Numbered from the stretch's first letter, positions 1 through 12,454 are shown. The stretch: 64,000 bases of DNA from Lineus longissimus (GCF_910592395.1 NC_088310.1:13337501-13401500); one strand, 5' to 3'. The notes: generated by a model not told the origin, from the letters alone. Numbers and translations: made by a program.

Positions 1-380
1 TAACACCGTTGACATGGTTGATGACCGTTTCAACCCCTTTGACCGGTCAGTAGCGAAGAGGTCATCGAATCAGGTCAATTATTCGATGCTCAGTACATGT
101 GATATTCACCTTTCTCGAATTTGGCCTCTGGAATAGGCGAGGATCTGCTACCGGTATACACCTGGGTGAAGCAAATCACACAAAAATAACTTCCTAGAGT
201 TTCACGCCGATTTTGGGTTTGGAACAGGGGATCTCTTAAGCCACTTGTCCATTGCGGCTCCTCCCAAAAGCCCTCTAGACATTTGGGTTAAATCCCGGCT
301 GTCCCATATGGAATGCCAAAGCGGAATAAACTCAACACAAGAAAATATCTCAAGATATTCTAAATTCTCTACCAACAATC
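1..380. other. no gene seen
   Basis: Unique-looking sequence of mixed composition. No open reading frame with coding character, no tRNA-like boxes and no repeat structure were seen. Confidence 0.5.
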
Positions 381-880
381 ATGAACTTCAACCAAAACTT
401 TAAAGAAACACCCTCAAAACAAAAAAAAATACGCAAGAAAGAGATAACACCTCAAGATAAAAAAAATCTCCCTCAAAGAAAAATAATTCGCCTCAACATT
501 AAAAAAGTCCCTCAAGGCAAAAAATTCCCTCAAGATATAAAAAACTCCCTCAAGAAAAAGAATTCGCCTCAACATTAAAAAATTCCCTCAAGATATAAAA
601 TTTCCCTCAAGATATAAAAAACTCCCTCAAGAAAAATAATTCGCCTCAACATTAAAAAATTCCCTCAAGATATAAAATTTCCCTCAAGATATAAAAAACT
701 CCCTCAAGAAAAAGAATTCGCCTCAACATTAAAAAGGTCTCTCAAGGCAAAAAATTCCCTCAAGATATAAAAACTCTCTCAAGATATAAAAACTTCCTCA
801 AGAAAAAGAATTCGCCTCAACATTAAAAAAGTCCCTCAAGACAAAAAATTCCCTCAAGATATAAAAACTCCCCCAAGACT
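381..880. repeat. A-rich minisatellite
   Basis: Two short words alternate along the stretch: CCCTCAAGATATAAAAA-like units of 17-19 bp and ATTCGCCTCAACATTAAAAA-like units of about 20 bp. Together they form larger blocks of roughly 75-95 bp that repeat imperfectly, for example from 556 and again from 632. The strand is strongly purine/A biased. A lysine-rich reading frame at the left end is only the translation of this composition. At 880-920 the tract ends in a 20-bp tandem duplication around CACGTGACCAGGATC. Confidence 0.85.
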
Positions 881-1181
881 CACGTGACCAGGATCAAGAA
901 TCACGTGACCAGGATCCGTTACCCATGTCAGGTGACCCGCGCATACCGATGACAATGAGCACCCGGGGATGAGAATCTATTCGCGATCTGATCATTATCA
1001 TGATGATGTTCACAGCTAGTCATATCACAGAGCCAATGGCAAATTCATGAGGAAACCGTAAGTAAATATCGTAATAAACTGCAATGCAAAGTAAGGATTT
1101 TGTCAGCCGTGGCGTTGTGCGGCCGGCCTGCATGGAGGGTTGGTGTACATGTATGACCCTGTTGACTGTTGTTGCAGTGTA

Positions 1182-1226
1182 CGCGGCTGTTATGAAACGC
1201 GGATTCCGCGGAAATCCGCGGAAAAA
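1182..1226. repeat. 45-bp inverted repeat, partner at 3056-3101
   Basis: This CG-rich segment (core CGGATTCCGCGGAAATCCGC) recurs in reverse complement at 3056-3101 with only a few mismatches. The left copy lies just outside the outer end of the long inverted repeat that starts at 1241, and the right copy lies just upstream of the first transposase exon. The pair may be the ends of an older 1.9 kb element or part of the transposon's own end structure. Confidence 0.75.
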
Positions 1227-1240
1227 TCACAAAGCCGCCA

Positions 1241-2360
1241 TAATAACTCACACAACGTAGTAAGTGTAATGGTTACGTGTTTATAAAGTGTAAACAAAAT
1301 TCATATATCCATCATGTCCATCGAATCTGAAAAAATTTGTGCAGACCCATGACAATTCTGGTTCCGGTACAGTTTGTCGCATTCCATACGGGCCGCGCTT
1401 GCCGATCCTGCTTTCACGACGCAACGCAACCACAGTTACCATGATTCCCATTGTTTCCTTCCTCGTGACGCAATTATTTCATGACGTCATGAGCCATTGA
1501 CCATTCACGCAAGTAGATTTATTCACACCGGCGCCACTGTCCTGAAGTGCGGGTGTGGGACATCATGTATCTAAAAATCGTCTGCTAGAACATACCGGAC
1601 AACAACGTCGGCGGAGACAGTTGTGACATTTCATTGCAGACGAAGTAAACGTCCTCTTCTTCTCGATTTACGTACTTTACTTCAAAAAAGTCAGTTTTAA
1701 CACTACTAAATCCAGATCCAGTCACGTGATTTCTAGTAACTGCCAAACTCGACCCAGTGCCGGAACTGTGAAGTAATGATGTAGGTCACGTGGTCAGAGT
1801 GCAGGAGTTCCCGTACCGCCTGGCTATCCGATTTAGCATCTACCGTTCCGGAACGACATCAGCGCCTCTAGTGTCAAGATCGTAAATTTGCCATTCTTGA
1901 TTTTGGCGCCAAACGAATCCAAAAAAACGCGTTAAAACAATTAAGAATATATCAGCTACAAAAATTCGTTATTAACTAACTGGTGAAGAAACATACACAA
2001 ATATCTAGGCTAGCAGGTGGAAAATTCAATTATTATTTCACCACAAAGAGCTGCTTCTGTCACTGTCCGCAGATATGAGACAGCTACCGGGGCGGGGACT
2101 ACTTCTTTATGGAGCCTTATTGTTCAGCGTCTCCAAGGAATTCTATTTTTAGAGGCCAATGGAGGGGGGGGGGTTGGGGGGGGCCTTCCCCCCAATGTAC
2201 TGACTAAAACCTGTCAATTTCAGAGAACGGGGGAGGGGGTTTGGGGGACTCATCCCCCAATGAACTGGCTAAATATGTCAGAAGGACGGGGGTTTGGGGG
2301 GCTCCCCCATGTCAAACAGTTGTGTGAGTTCGCTAGAGATTGCTCTTTACATATTATTTA
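1241..2360. repeat. left arm of the long inverted repeat
   Basis: 1241-1707 begins ATAATAACTCACACAACGT and is about 90% identical by eye to the reverse complement of 11970-12439. 1708-2020 has no partner. 2021-2278 contains a G-rich tract and pairs with 11318-11563. 2318-2360 pairs with 9093-9134. No coding capacity was recognised. Confidence 0.85.
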
Positions 2361-3055
2361 ATGATAATTATATTATACAAATAACAACAAAATCATAAAT
2401 CGGAGGCACGAACTACCAGTTATCTGCACATTTCCTTGGTCAGATTTTAATCCTCTAGAGCGCCATTCATGCCATTCCGATCGACTCTTTCCTCTTGCTT
2501 TTTTTCTTGGTGTTGATAAACTTTGCATGTTATCTCGACACCACCGTGGTTCCTTCCCTATAACGGAACACATTACGAGGCTGCTTTCAAGTGTGACTGT
2601 TGCCCGGATTGATGTACGTTACGGTATATGCCTCCTTCAAATATAAGTCGATGATGAACTGAATTCTGGTCTACGAAATCTTTTTAGGACATCAACCTAA
2701 CCAACCGAACCTAACCAACCATATGCGACTGCACATTGGAGTCTATTTTAAGCAATCACAAAAACTTACTTGCAAACCCAAGTGCAAATAATGAAACTGC
2801 GCATGCGCGAACTCGGAAAGTCGAGTTTAGATGGCGCCACCGCACAAAACCTGGGTTCTCGAGTTCGACCCGACCGAGTATAAGTTTATTTCAAACTACA
2901 AGGTGCTTGTGATTTACGGCGCATACAGCGCACCATATAACGGGGATTCCCAAAGACCTTGTCACCAGGAGTACTTCATGCGCACAACAATGCTCACTAC
3001 TAATATGAAAAACTCTCACCTGCGGTTCAGGTAGCCACCCTGTAGCCAAGTTAGA

Positions 3056-3101
3056 TTTTTCCGCGGATTTCCACGGAATCCGCGTTTTATAACAGCCGCA
3101 G
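3056..3101. repeat. inverted partner of 1182-1226
   Basis: Reverse-complement copy of the CG-rich 45-bp segment at 1182-1226. It lies about 200 bp upstream of the acceptor of the first transposase exon. Confidence 0.75.
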
Positions 3102-3314
3102 TGTTCGTTAGTGTTAATCAATGTCACTGCCCTTTTGCTTGGGTCGCTGTGCAAAAACTACTGCTGGGCCGATTTCTTCAGAGGTTGGTTTTTCTTGAAT
3201 CTAATTTCGGGACCCAAGAGGACTTTTTCTTAAAATGTTGGTTTCAGGCTCTTTTTTGGTAATTTTCTTCTGTTTCTAACAAATGCATCTGTTTGATTTC
3301 CAGCTATTTTGATC

Positions 3315-6103
3315 ATGCCTCCTCACAGCAGTCGAAACCATTCTGACAATGCTGAAGACTTTTTGTTGTTCCTGCCACGTTTTGTAGCTGAGGCAGATGC
3401 TGAAAGGAACACATTTGATGTCAATGTGGCTGAATATTATCGGGGAAGAATAAATGACTATGCCGAGATAGCTGTCACCATTGCTGCAGAAGCTCAACAA
3501 ACTCAGGCTGATGATTTGCTTAATTCACTGTTTGACAATCTGTTAGCTCTGTTACTCGAAGTTCGGCTACGATTTGATGAAAGGATTTCATCCTTGCTCA
3601 TCACCTCCACACCAGGTTTGCCAAGTTCTGCTACTGCTGCTGCTGCACATCCACGAGAAACCATGAGGAAACCAGCCCTGTAAAAATTATCTCCTAACCA
3701 TCCCCCACCAACTAATGGAAAATGCCGGGGGATGGATATTTGATGAGGGGAGAGTTTCTGAGGAATAGTTTATTGACTTTAGCTCTCAGCTTATCTGAGC
3801 CAGGTAACCTCCTGCTGAGTTGCCGGACCAAAGGCTGAGGTCAACATATGTTGTTACATAACCGATCTTGCTATCACATCCTGGTTGCTTCGTAGTCGAC
3901 CGAATTACTTCTAATTTTGCCTCATCACAGTAAATTAGTCATGATCACATGATGATCCTGGCCCGAGTGTTATCACTGATTACGCTGGCCATTAGGTAGA
4001 TAAGGTAAATATGCCGATCATCACTGTGTGTAGTATCAGCGGGGTGCTTGAAGTTGGAGGGCGACTAAATATTTTACAGGGCTGGTTTCCTCATGAGAAA
4101 CGCCTGTTCATGGACAAGATGGTCTCATACGGACTGGATTACCTGGGCGTCCATCGATCGACATCCCTAAACACCAAGTCAAACAACTATGGGAAATAGG
4201 ATTCAACTGGCGGTCAATTGCTTCTATGATTGGTGTCAGTGAGAGGACTTTGCGGAATCGTCGCAGTGAAGCTTCATTTGAATCATCTAAACTTGAGTAT
4301 TCTACTATAACTGATGATGAATTAGATGAAGAACTTGGACGCATTCGTCTGATAAGCCAACGATGTGGAGATACACTTATGATTGGTGCTCTGCGACAAC
4401 GAGGTAAATGCGTGGCAGCAATGTTTTTCCTTCAAAATGATGTAAATCCCTTTATATACACTTAAAATTAGGTCGTAGTAAATATGTCCTACGCTTTGCC
4501 TTGTTATTATTGCATCGAATGGCCAGACCACTGACCTCTTACACAAGAGAGTATTTTGCTGAGGAATTGATATAGTAACACTTCAATAAAAAAACTAAAT
4601 ATGGATATATTTCAGTTCCCCCTCCACCCTTGAGAAACCAATGGGTTTTAGGCCAAAAAACCATTCGAGGTAGCAACCCAGTTGAGTTACTAGGCATATT
4701 GTTTTCAAATTTCCATTAATATGGCAATGATTGGCCCCTCCTTAATTTTTTGAATAATTTTATTTTTTGGTTTTACAAGCAATGTGTTGTCTAAGCCCAA
4801 TGCTGTCCAATGCTTTTAAAATTGGTTCTTTTTCAGGTATTCGAGTCCAGAGATCAAGAATAAGAGAAAGCCTAACAAGAATTGACCCAGTTGGTTGAGC
4901 TTTGAGGCGCCGGCGTGTGATATACCACAGAATATACACTGTTCCTTCACCACAATATATATGGTACAAGATTCTTTTGATAGATTTGTACTGTTGGTAG
5001 CAAAAAGAAATTATTCAAGAATTTCTCTTGTCTTATGTACTATTGTAACGAAGACATGTAATCAGTGAACCTTTAAAAAGAAACTTTCACTGGGACATTA
5101 CATGTACATGTACACTGCCAACATGTGCGGTGCATCAGTTATCATCTGCCAGATATGCTGAATAAAATATCTATTATTGTTTTCTGTAGACCTGTCATTG
5201 CCGTTTAAGCCATAGATTTCTTAACAACTGGGTATGACTAATTCCTCTGAAGTTATCATTAAATAAATGACCTACATGCGATGCATGTGCAAATCATGAA
5301 ATGTAAATCATAAAATATCTTTATTTAACAGGCACATCGATGGAAATCACAAACTGATTGATCCCTGGGGTTTTGTGATCCATGGTGGTATAGATGGTTA
5401 TTCCCGGCTGTGTGTGTATCTCCATTGTTCGACTAGCAATCGTGCTGCACCAGTGTGTGATCTTTTCAAAGGAGCAGTTTCGTCGTATGGATGTCCCCTT
5501 CGTGTGAGAGCTGACTATGGTATGGAGAATATTGAAGTGGCAAGATATATGCTGAAGACTCGTGGGCTGAATAGGGGCAGTTTTTTAACTGGTCTCTCTA
5601 CCCATAACCAGCGGATTGAAAGACTATGGCTTGATGTGAAAGAGGATGTAACTTGTATTTTTAGTGACATTTTCTTTTATATGGAAAATTCTGGTATCGC
5701 TGACCGATACAACAAAGTTCATGTTGCAGCTATGCGTTATGTTTATTCTCCTAGAATAAATCGTGCTTTAAAAGAATTTGTAGGTCAATGGAACAATCAC
5801 CCTATCCGAACATGCAAAAATCGAAGTCCAAATATGATGTGGATCGAAGCTATGATGCGAAATCCCAACCTTTTGGAGTTGGACGATAGCAACATTGAGT
5901 TAAATGATGATGATGCGTCTCTGCCTGACTTGCAGACTAATAACAATGTCCAAGTGCCTGATATATCTCTCAGTCTTTCAGATGAAGTATGGTCCAGATT
6001 GCAGGAATTGGTGGATCCCCTTGCTGATGATCAGTGTGAAGGCATTGGCCTTTTCTTAGAAGCAGCTCAATTTCTTGGACAGTATGCTAGACTAGATAAC
6101 TAG
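3315..6103 (+). pseudogene. integrase-core (DDE) transposase, four exons, one in-frame TGA
   Basis: Exons 3315-3615, 4119-4403, 4837-4963 and 5332-6103 have GT-AG borders and agreeing phases; the total of 1485 nt is exactly 495 codons. Exon 1 gives a helical N-terminal region. Exon 2 contains GLPGRPSIDIPKHQV followed by a helix-turn-helix-like segment (WRSIASMIGVSERTLRNRR) and a helical linker. Exons 3-4 cross into the integrase core: WHIDGNHK supplies the first Asp, RADYGMEN the second and HNQRIERLW the Glu. Proteins of this layout, with a single integrase catalytic domain, are common as multi-copy families in animal genomes; I believe they match the Pfam integrase group rva_4 and may relate to IS3EU transposons, but I did not test this. 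The only break is TGA at 4896-4898 (about codon 216), in a stretch otherwise well conserved. The exon 2 acceptor at 4117-4118 has a weak pyrimidine tract. A 5' untranslated part probably begins at 3304. Confidence 0.88.
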
Positions 6104-7421
6104 GTATTTCAGTTAGGTCCATTTATCATACAATACATGTAGATGTATACCTGCAGCCTAGCAGACATTCTTCTGACATATTCTATTCTGTGGCTTAATT
6201 TGGCACTATGTTTACAATGAGATGCAAGATTTATGCCATCAACTTACTGTCATCAATAATATAATAGCGGCCACTATGTGCGTTTGGTGACCTTGGCTTT
6301 AAAGGCATACGCTGTTCATTGAAAGGTTTGATTTTGAAAATTTCCAATTGCGACAAAAGGTTCTAAATTAAGCTTCAACATTACCGTTGTGTAGACTGAT
6401 CTACAAATACCATTTATAAATACCAAGTTTCAGCAAGTTCATAATAACTGCACTACGGCATTGTGTATAAGTGGATTTCTATTCAACTTGCACTACGGCA
6501 TTGTGTATAAGTGGATTTCTATTCAACTGGATCACATTTAAATTGAACTGGGTATAAAGGAGATTAAAGTGTTTATACATGTCATCAGCCAAGGAGTTCG
6601 TGTTCTCCTTGTGACGTGAAAAAAAATCGCAGGACTCGGTATGAATAAGGGACTGAAGGCAGAATTGGGGTCCAAGGACAAATTGGTCGTGTTCATGTGA
6701 ATGTCATTGAGGGACTACTTGGTTGTGTATGTATAAGCATGAATTGGTGGGTGACTGTAAATCAAGAAATCAAGAAATAATGAAATCTTGTAAAATGAGA
6801 AATGTAAAACGAAAATTGAGTAACTTTACTGTAGATAATCAAGTTTGATATAAAACAGCTATATCACGCTGCATCATTTTAAAGTGCTACATGTATCTTC
6901 TCGACAACAAAATATTTTGGCAAGATATCCCTTTAAATGACACAAATGATGTCAGCCTAGTCAAACGCCACCTATAGCAGGAAGCTCACAGTATTATAAT
7001 TATACTATAACTTCCCAAAAAGAGACCACTGTAAATGATAAAGCGCGGGGCTTAGTCAAGCGCCATCTATAGCAGAAAGCTTGGAGCATCATTGACTTCT
7101 TGATTTACAGTCACCCACACGAATGCTAACCAGCCTGGTAACAGCCTTCTCAAATGTCAAACCATGAATATGACGCTCATGAACATTTGTCGTCAATAAA
7201 ATATATCATAATACAATTTATTGTCTTTCTGCAGTTGCTCTTGCTTTGAGGAAACATTCTCCTAGATATGCATGTATCAGACCATCAGGACTTGTGGGTG
7301 CTCTGCATGTCAGAAGAGTTGGGAAATAATCGAGTCTGCATGAATGTTAAAGTCTTCTGAAGGGTTAATTTTAAATATGTTTTGGTTGTGAAGATTGTAC
7401 ATTTGCCATGCAAGTCATATA
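6104..7421. other. non-coding, local duplications
   Basis: No gene seen. 6449-6528 is two perfect tandem copies of a 40-bp unit starting TGCACTACGGCATTGTG. 6957-6998 and 7053-7094 are similar 42-bp segments (CAAGCGCCATCTATAGCAG-like) 96 bp apart. GGGTGACTGTAAATCAAGAA near 6750 recurs inverted near 7093, giving a 20-bp stem around about 320 bp. Confidence 0.7.
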
Positions 7422-7603
7422 CAGTGGAACCTCCCTTAGCAGACACCTCTATTAAGGACAACCTCTCTATTAAGGACACTAGCTTAATTTGGTCCCAAAT
7501 TGGTTGTTTCCATTCAATTTGACCTCTCTAATCAGGACACCTCTCTATCAAGGACAGCACTTGTCAGTCCCAAGGGTGTCCTTAATAGAGAGGTTCTATA
7601 CTG
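7422..7603. mobile_element. Tc1/mariner-type MITE, 182 bp
   Basis: It starts CAGTGGAACCTC and ends GAGGTTCTATACTG, with a TA dinucleotide on each side (7420-7421 and 7604-7605), the usual Tc1/mariner target duplication. The inside repeats CTCTATTAAGGACA words on both strands. A degenerate relative lies around 58920-59005. Too short to encode a transposase. Confidence 0.8.
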
Positions 7604-7605
7604 TA

Positions 7606-9092
7606 CATGTATTTGCCATAGAAGTCATGTCGTGTAGATACGTATCCCTAACTGCATCGGTTTGATGAGGCCACTGGAAGCGTGGAGGTCATGGCGGTAT
7701 ACAATTTTTTTAGGACAACCCAGACAAGTCTTTGAGCACCAAAGACAAACTTTTAAGTGGAGCAGTCTGGTGTTGATCTGGCGAGGAAAAATTTACTTTC
7801 AAGCAAGGTAATCATTCGTGTGGGCAATAGACCAAGCGACTCCATTTCCAACGAGCCAGGTTGATATCAAGCATCAGGTACATGAAACTTCCCAACCTCC
7901 CGATTGTCTAACCATTTTGCCACTACGAAATCTGGAGTGCCATTGCCGAAGCGGCTAACCAAATTGTCAAAGCTAGAGCAGGAGAGATGCTAGTTCATCA
8001 AGGGTTATTTTCCCAAGCAAGCCTAACCCAATTCGTACATTACCAGTTGCTACCAAACTGTATACATGTACAATTGGGGAGCAGGGGTTTGGTGTCTGGA
8101 AGGACAGGAGGACAAAAGAATGGTCAAATATGACATCCTGATTATCAGCATGGAGCTCCAAATGTACGAACAACACATAAAACAAACAAATATGGAAAAA
8201 ACAACATGTTAACTACTTTTATTAAAATTTCGAAAAATGGAAACTTCAAATGCAATAAAAATTTGTCGGGACTATGCCCCGGTGAACATATTGCACAGTG
8301 TGAGAAGTCAGTTACCATATCAATCTACAGAACGAATTCCACTGTTTGCAGTAATGTGCGATTCAGTAAGCTTTTCTCGCGATAAACACCTAAATTTGTG
8401 TTTGTCGAATTCATCCCTATGACCATGCAAACAAAAGAGCAGTGGATGGCAATCCAACTTGAGCATACTGATCCATGTTCAATGGTCTTCAATAGAACTC
8501 CTTGTACATGCATTAGTATTCTGACTATGTCATGATGTTTTAATACAATGTAATCTATCAATATCATCCCACAGTGAATATTCGACCGTAACACTGAAAC
8601 TTGGATTTCAATCAAGGGAGATTAAAGGTCATGTAGGCAGGAGCAAGCAGGCAAGACAATGTTTTAACAGTCATCAATAGGGGTTCCCCCTATCTTACAA
8701 TAAATCATGCAATACAAGTTGCATGAGGATACATGTATTATCATTCAATGGGTTTAGCACAGTTCCATGACTGCATAGAATTCACCTGAAAACCACCAAA
8801 ATTTATCCCCTCCCCCCCCCCATCTCCTGCCTACAAGTCCCTCTCTGGTCTGGAGGCTCTGGCATACAATAATTTTCAACATTGTCAACAAAACCTACAC
8901 ATTTTAGGAGACCCCCTACCTTTCCCTTAAAATTGACTTTGTTTTTTCTCTACATTTTTTGAAAGTATAGATCAACACTTATTTCGAAATGAACATTGAA
9001 TGTCACTAACTCACTCCCCCAAGCACAACACTTATTGTACTCTTTTGAAAATGTTGATAATCATTTATAACCCCTAAATGATATCTAAAACA
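7606..9092. other. non-coding, nothing recognised
   Basis: Mixed AT-rich sequence with a C tract near 8810. No exon with coding character and plausible splice borders was found on either strand. Confidence 0.5.
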
Positions 9093-9134
9093 ATAATATG
9101 TAAAGAGCAATCTCTAGTGAACTCACACAACTGT
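9093..9134. repeat. stranded piece of the right inverted-repeat arm
   Basis: These 42 bp are the reverse complement of 2318-2360 with one mismatch. They are separated from the rest of the right arm (11318-12439) by about 2.2 kb. Confidence 0.8.
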
Positions 9135-9516
9135 ACTTACTTCTGACATCTATATAATAATACTGGAAGGGGGACGAATAAACTCACACTTGCCGATGTT
9201 GTTTTGCCTCGAAATTCGGCATGGTTGTTTGGAATATACTCTCCTGATGCAACGTATAGTTCAAATCGCTAATCATACATGAAAAGTATTAAAATTTAAA
9301 GATTTTATATAGATTTTTCCCGTCTCAGTCTTACTCCGACCGCCATGTTTTCGCAGCAAGTGTCAGTAAATTTTTGAAGATCGACCATTTTGCAACTTCT
9401 TTTTAAGCCCTCGATTCGACTATACGATTCGACATGCATTTTTAAACTTGCTTCCTCGGCACCATTTGTCAAAGTCAGCGGCCAATTTATTCTTGCATTT
9501 GTCAGGAAAACGCAAG

Positions 9517-9775
9517 AACTCACTTGCTAAAGCACCCATTTGCGATTTCGCTGGAAGTTTCTCTACGCGTTGCTAATGACGTCATCACAGAGAGAATCAC
9601 ACCGTTCGTTAACAACTCACTTGCTAAAGCACTCATTTGCGATTTCGCTGGAAGTTTCTCTACGCGTTGCTAATGACGTCATCACAGAGAGAATCACACC
9701 GTTCGTGCGATTTCGCTGGAAGTTTCTCTACGCGTTGCTAATGACGTCATCACAGAGAGAATCACACCGTTCGTG
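9517..9775. repeat. tandem repeat carrying CRE palindromes
   Basis: Two copies of a 97-bp unit (AACTCACTTGCTAAAGCAC...) are followed by a 3' partial copy of about 68 bp. Each copy carries TGCGATTTCGCTGGAAG and the perfect palindrome TGACGTCA, at 9577-9584, 9674-9681 and 9742-9749. TGACGTCA is the consensus CREB/ATF binding site; whether it is used here is unknown. Confidence 0.85.
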
Positions 9776-11317
9776 CGAATTTGCGAGATTGTCCAAGTTG
9801 AATTTGTCGACTGCATGTTGAGCAAGGCGAGTGCAATTTTGTCGTTCCAAAAAGGAAATTTCCCACAAATAATGACTGCATGCCGGAATATCTGATCGAC
9901 CCACCGCCGCGCCGACAAGTTGAGTCGCGACGGCGCGGTGTAGGCCTAGCATACCGCCTGGCCCAATAGATCGCGCGCCCTACACCACCAGCAATGCCAA
10001 CGGCCAAGCACCAATCCATCAGCAATGATCAGCGTGTCATTGTCAACCAACGCCAGTCGCCCAGCAACTTACATGTACAAAGGTTGCACTCATTTACGTT
10101 CGTATGTTCGTTCAGTGATATTGTCCGGAAATAGGTAGGCCTAGCCGAGGGTGGTGGTAGGCTGGGTCCTATCATAATCATATTCATAGGCCTAGCCGAG
10201 GGTGGTGGTAGCCGGCTGGGTCCTATCATGCAAAAGTCAATAAAGAAATAAATGCGTGGAGACCTGCCAGACTATCTATATCATAATACTATAAGGCGGC
10301 TCGATAAAGTGCCATTTGGGGTTAGTGTTTCGTCTCGAAATTTTGCACGTTTGCAGGTGATATGTTATCCTGATGCAACGTTATGTTTATTTTCGGAAAT
10401 TTACTTCAGCGGAGCAGTAATGAGGGATTTTTAATTGGACACTGTCAATTCTCCTTACCATTCACAGAAGCCAAGTCACAGCTGTTTAGTTATGCAGGGG
10501 CTTAATCAATTACCTGCACTCCCTGTGGGGTGGCTAACATTACCTGTTGAACGGCTGGCTGTAGGGGATGATTGGAACAGCCTGTACCTGTTGACCTGCT
10601 GAACTAAGGTTAATGCTATTTTCAATCCACAATTGCAGGTCACCTGATGTTCGAGATTTCGTGGAGAAAGAAATTGTAAACAAACGTGTGTAGTTCAAAT
10701 GTAAATAAAAATGTATTTTTGGTACTTTCGGTTGCTGGACTTGGGTTTTCCCGCAGTAAGGAGCTGGGGTCAAATTGGTGGTCTATTGTTTATGGGTGCT
10801 GTGTTACCATGGTCTGTTTATGTGCTCACCACAGCTTTCAATAATTGATCTGAAGAGGCGCGCTGAACCTGAAATGGCCTTATCAAGGAGCTGCTCACGA
10901 TGCTGAACGTCTAGCTTGCCTGTCGAGTAAGTGCCTTGCCCGCGACCTGGCTACATGTAGGAGGAGCACGCATTTTAAAGTTATAGTAGTGATAGTGCAA
11001 TTGGTTCGAGCCATTTGGAGGCCGACATGTGAAGGCTATCTGGGTACTCCTTCTTCTCCGTATAAAAAGGCGCATATTGCTGACTAAGGAACGAGACATT
11101 GCCTCATCATCTCTATCGGACCAACTGATATACTTTTATATGCACGCATACAGCACGCCACAGCTAGGTCCGAGTCTATGGACAAATGGTTGGTTTAATT
11201 TGTCTCTTCGATATGGTTCCTTTGATAATGCATTAGATTTTCATTGCAATTCAATCGATTCAAGGTATAGCCCATTTGAGCCTGCCTGCGCCACGGGTAC
11301 AATGCTAGTATATTATA
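9776..11317. other. non-coding DNA within the broken right arm
   Basis: No gene seen. 9900-9945 is CG-rich with an imperfect inverted repeat around CACCGCCGCGCCG. 10136-10228 holds two copies, about 54 bp apart, of a unit containing GCCTAGCCGAGGGTGGTGG. 10270-10390 resembles 9150-9240 (both contain CTCGAAATT and CCTGATGCAACGT), suggesting an old duplication. Confidence 0.6.
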
Positions 11318-12439
11318 TAGCCAGTACATTGGGGGATGAGTCCCCCAAACCCCCTCCCCCGTTCTCTGAAAGTGACAGGTTTTAGTCAGTACATTGGGGG
11401 GAAGCCCCCCCCCCCAACCCCCAACCCCCCCCATTGGACTCTAAAAATAGAATTCCTTGGAGACGCTGAACAATAAGGCCCCATAAAGAAATAGTCCCCG
11501 CCCCGGTAGCTGTCTCATATCTGCTGGAAGAAGCAGCTCTTTGTGGTGAAATAATAATTGAATGCATGTCATGACACCCAGGAGCTTTTTCTCATTTCTG
11601 AAACAGTTGCATGGTTGGAATGAATTTCCAAATCAGTCCGTCAAATCTCTATGCAATGAAAATTGAAATGTCACAACTGTCTCCACCGACGTTGTCCTGT
11701 ATGTCCTAGCAGACGATTTTTAAATAAATGATGTGATTGATATACTGTACTTGTAGATTGGAATGAATTATTTCTTCAATGATGATATGAAAGTTGAAAA
11801 CCCTCTGACATGCCTGAGTACAAAAATGCAGAGGCAAGACACACCATGCATGTCATGACACCCAGGAGCTTTTTCTCATTTCTGAAACAGTTGCATGGTT
11901 GGAATGAATTTCCAAATCAGTCCGTCAAATCTCTATCCAAATGGAACATTATGACCACTCTATATTTGTGCAGTAGTGTTAAAACTGACTTTTTGAAGTA
12001 AAGTACGTAAATCGAGAAGAAGAGGACGTTTACTTCGTCTGCAATGAAATGTCACAACTGTCTCCGCCGACGTTGTTGTCCTGTATGTTCTAGCAGACGA
12101 TTTTTAGATACATGATGTCCCACACACTTCAGGACAGTGGCGCCGGTGTGAATAAATCTACTTGCGTGAATGGTCAATGGCTCATGACGTCATGAAATAA
12201 TTGCGTCACGAGGAAGGAAACAATGGGAATCATGGTAACTGTGGTTGCGGTGCGTCGTGAAAGCAGGATCGGCAAGCGCGGCCCGTATGGAATGCAACAA
12301 ACTGTACCGGAATGGGAACTGTCATGGGTCTGCACATATTTTTTCAGATTCGATGGACATGATGGATATATGAATTTTGTTTACACTTTATTACACACGT
12401 AACCAATACACTCACTACGTTGTGTGAGTTATTATTTCA
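11318..12439. repeat. right arm of the long inverted repeat
   Basis: 11318-11563 and 11970-12439 pair with the left arm. The intervening 11564-11969 has no partner on the left. It contains a direct duplication: 11564-11660 is nearly identical to 11846-11940 (CATGCATGTCATGACACCC...), and 11665-11740 repeats part of 12045-12117. The arm therefore grew by internal duplication. Confidence 0.85.
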
Positions 12440-12454
12440 ACTCAGAAATGCCAA

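Larger units (their letters stand above)
1241..12439. mobile_element. composite DNA element with long mosaic inverted repeats
   Basis: The outer ends match in reverse complement: 1241-1707 pairs with 11970-12439, 2021-2278 with 11318-11563, and 2318-2360 with 9093-9134. Between the arms lies a split integrase-core transposase gene (3315-6103). The right arm is broken into pieces: its innermost piece sits at 9093, separated by about 2.2 kb from the next at 11318, as if DNA had been inserted or rearranged within the arm. Blocks 1708-2020 and 11564-11969 occupy equivalent positions but do not match. No clean target-site duplication was seen. I infer, but cannot prove, that the transposase belongs to this element. 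Confidence 0.7.

Noticed and set aside
381-578. 65-residue lysine-rich reading frame
   Set aside because: A translation of the A-rich minisatellite.
4011-4199. 62-residue frame overlapping the second transposase exon
   Set aside because: It is in the wrong frame. The exon's real frame gives the conserved LPGRPSID helix-turn-helix region.
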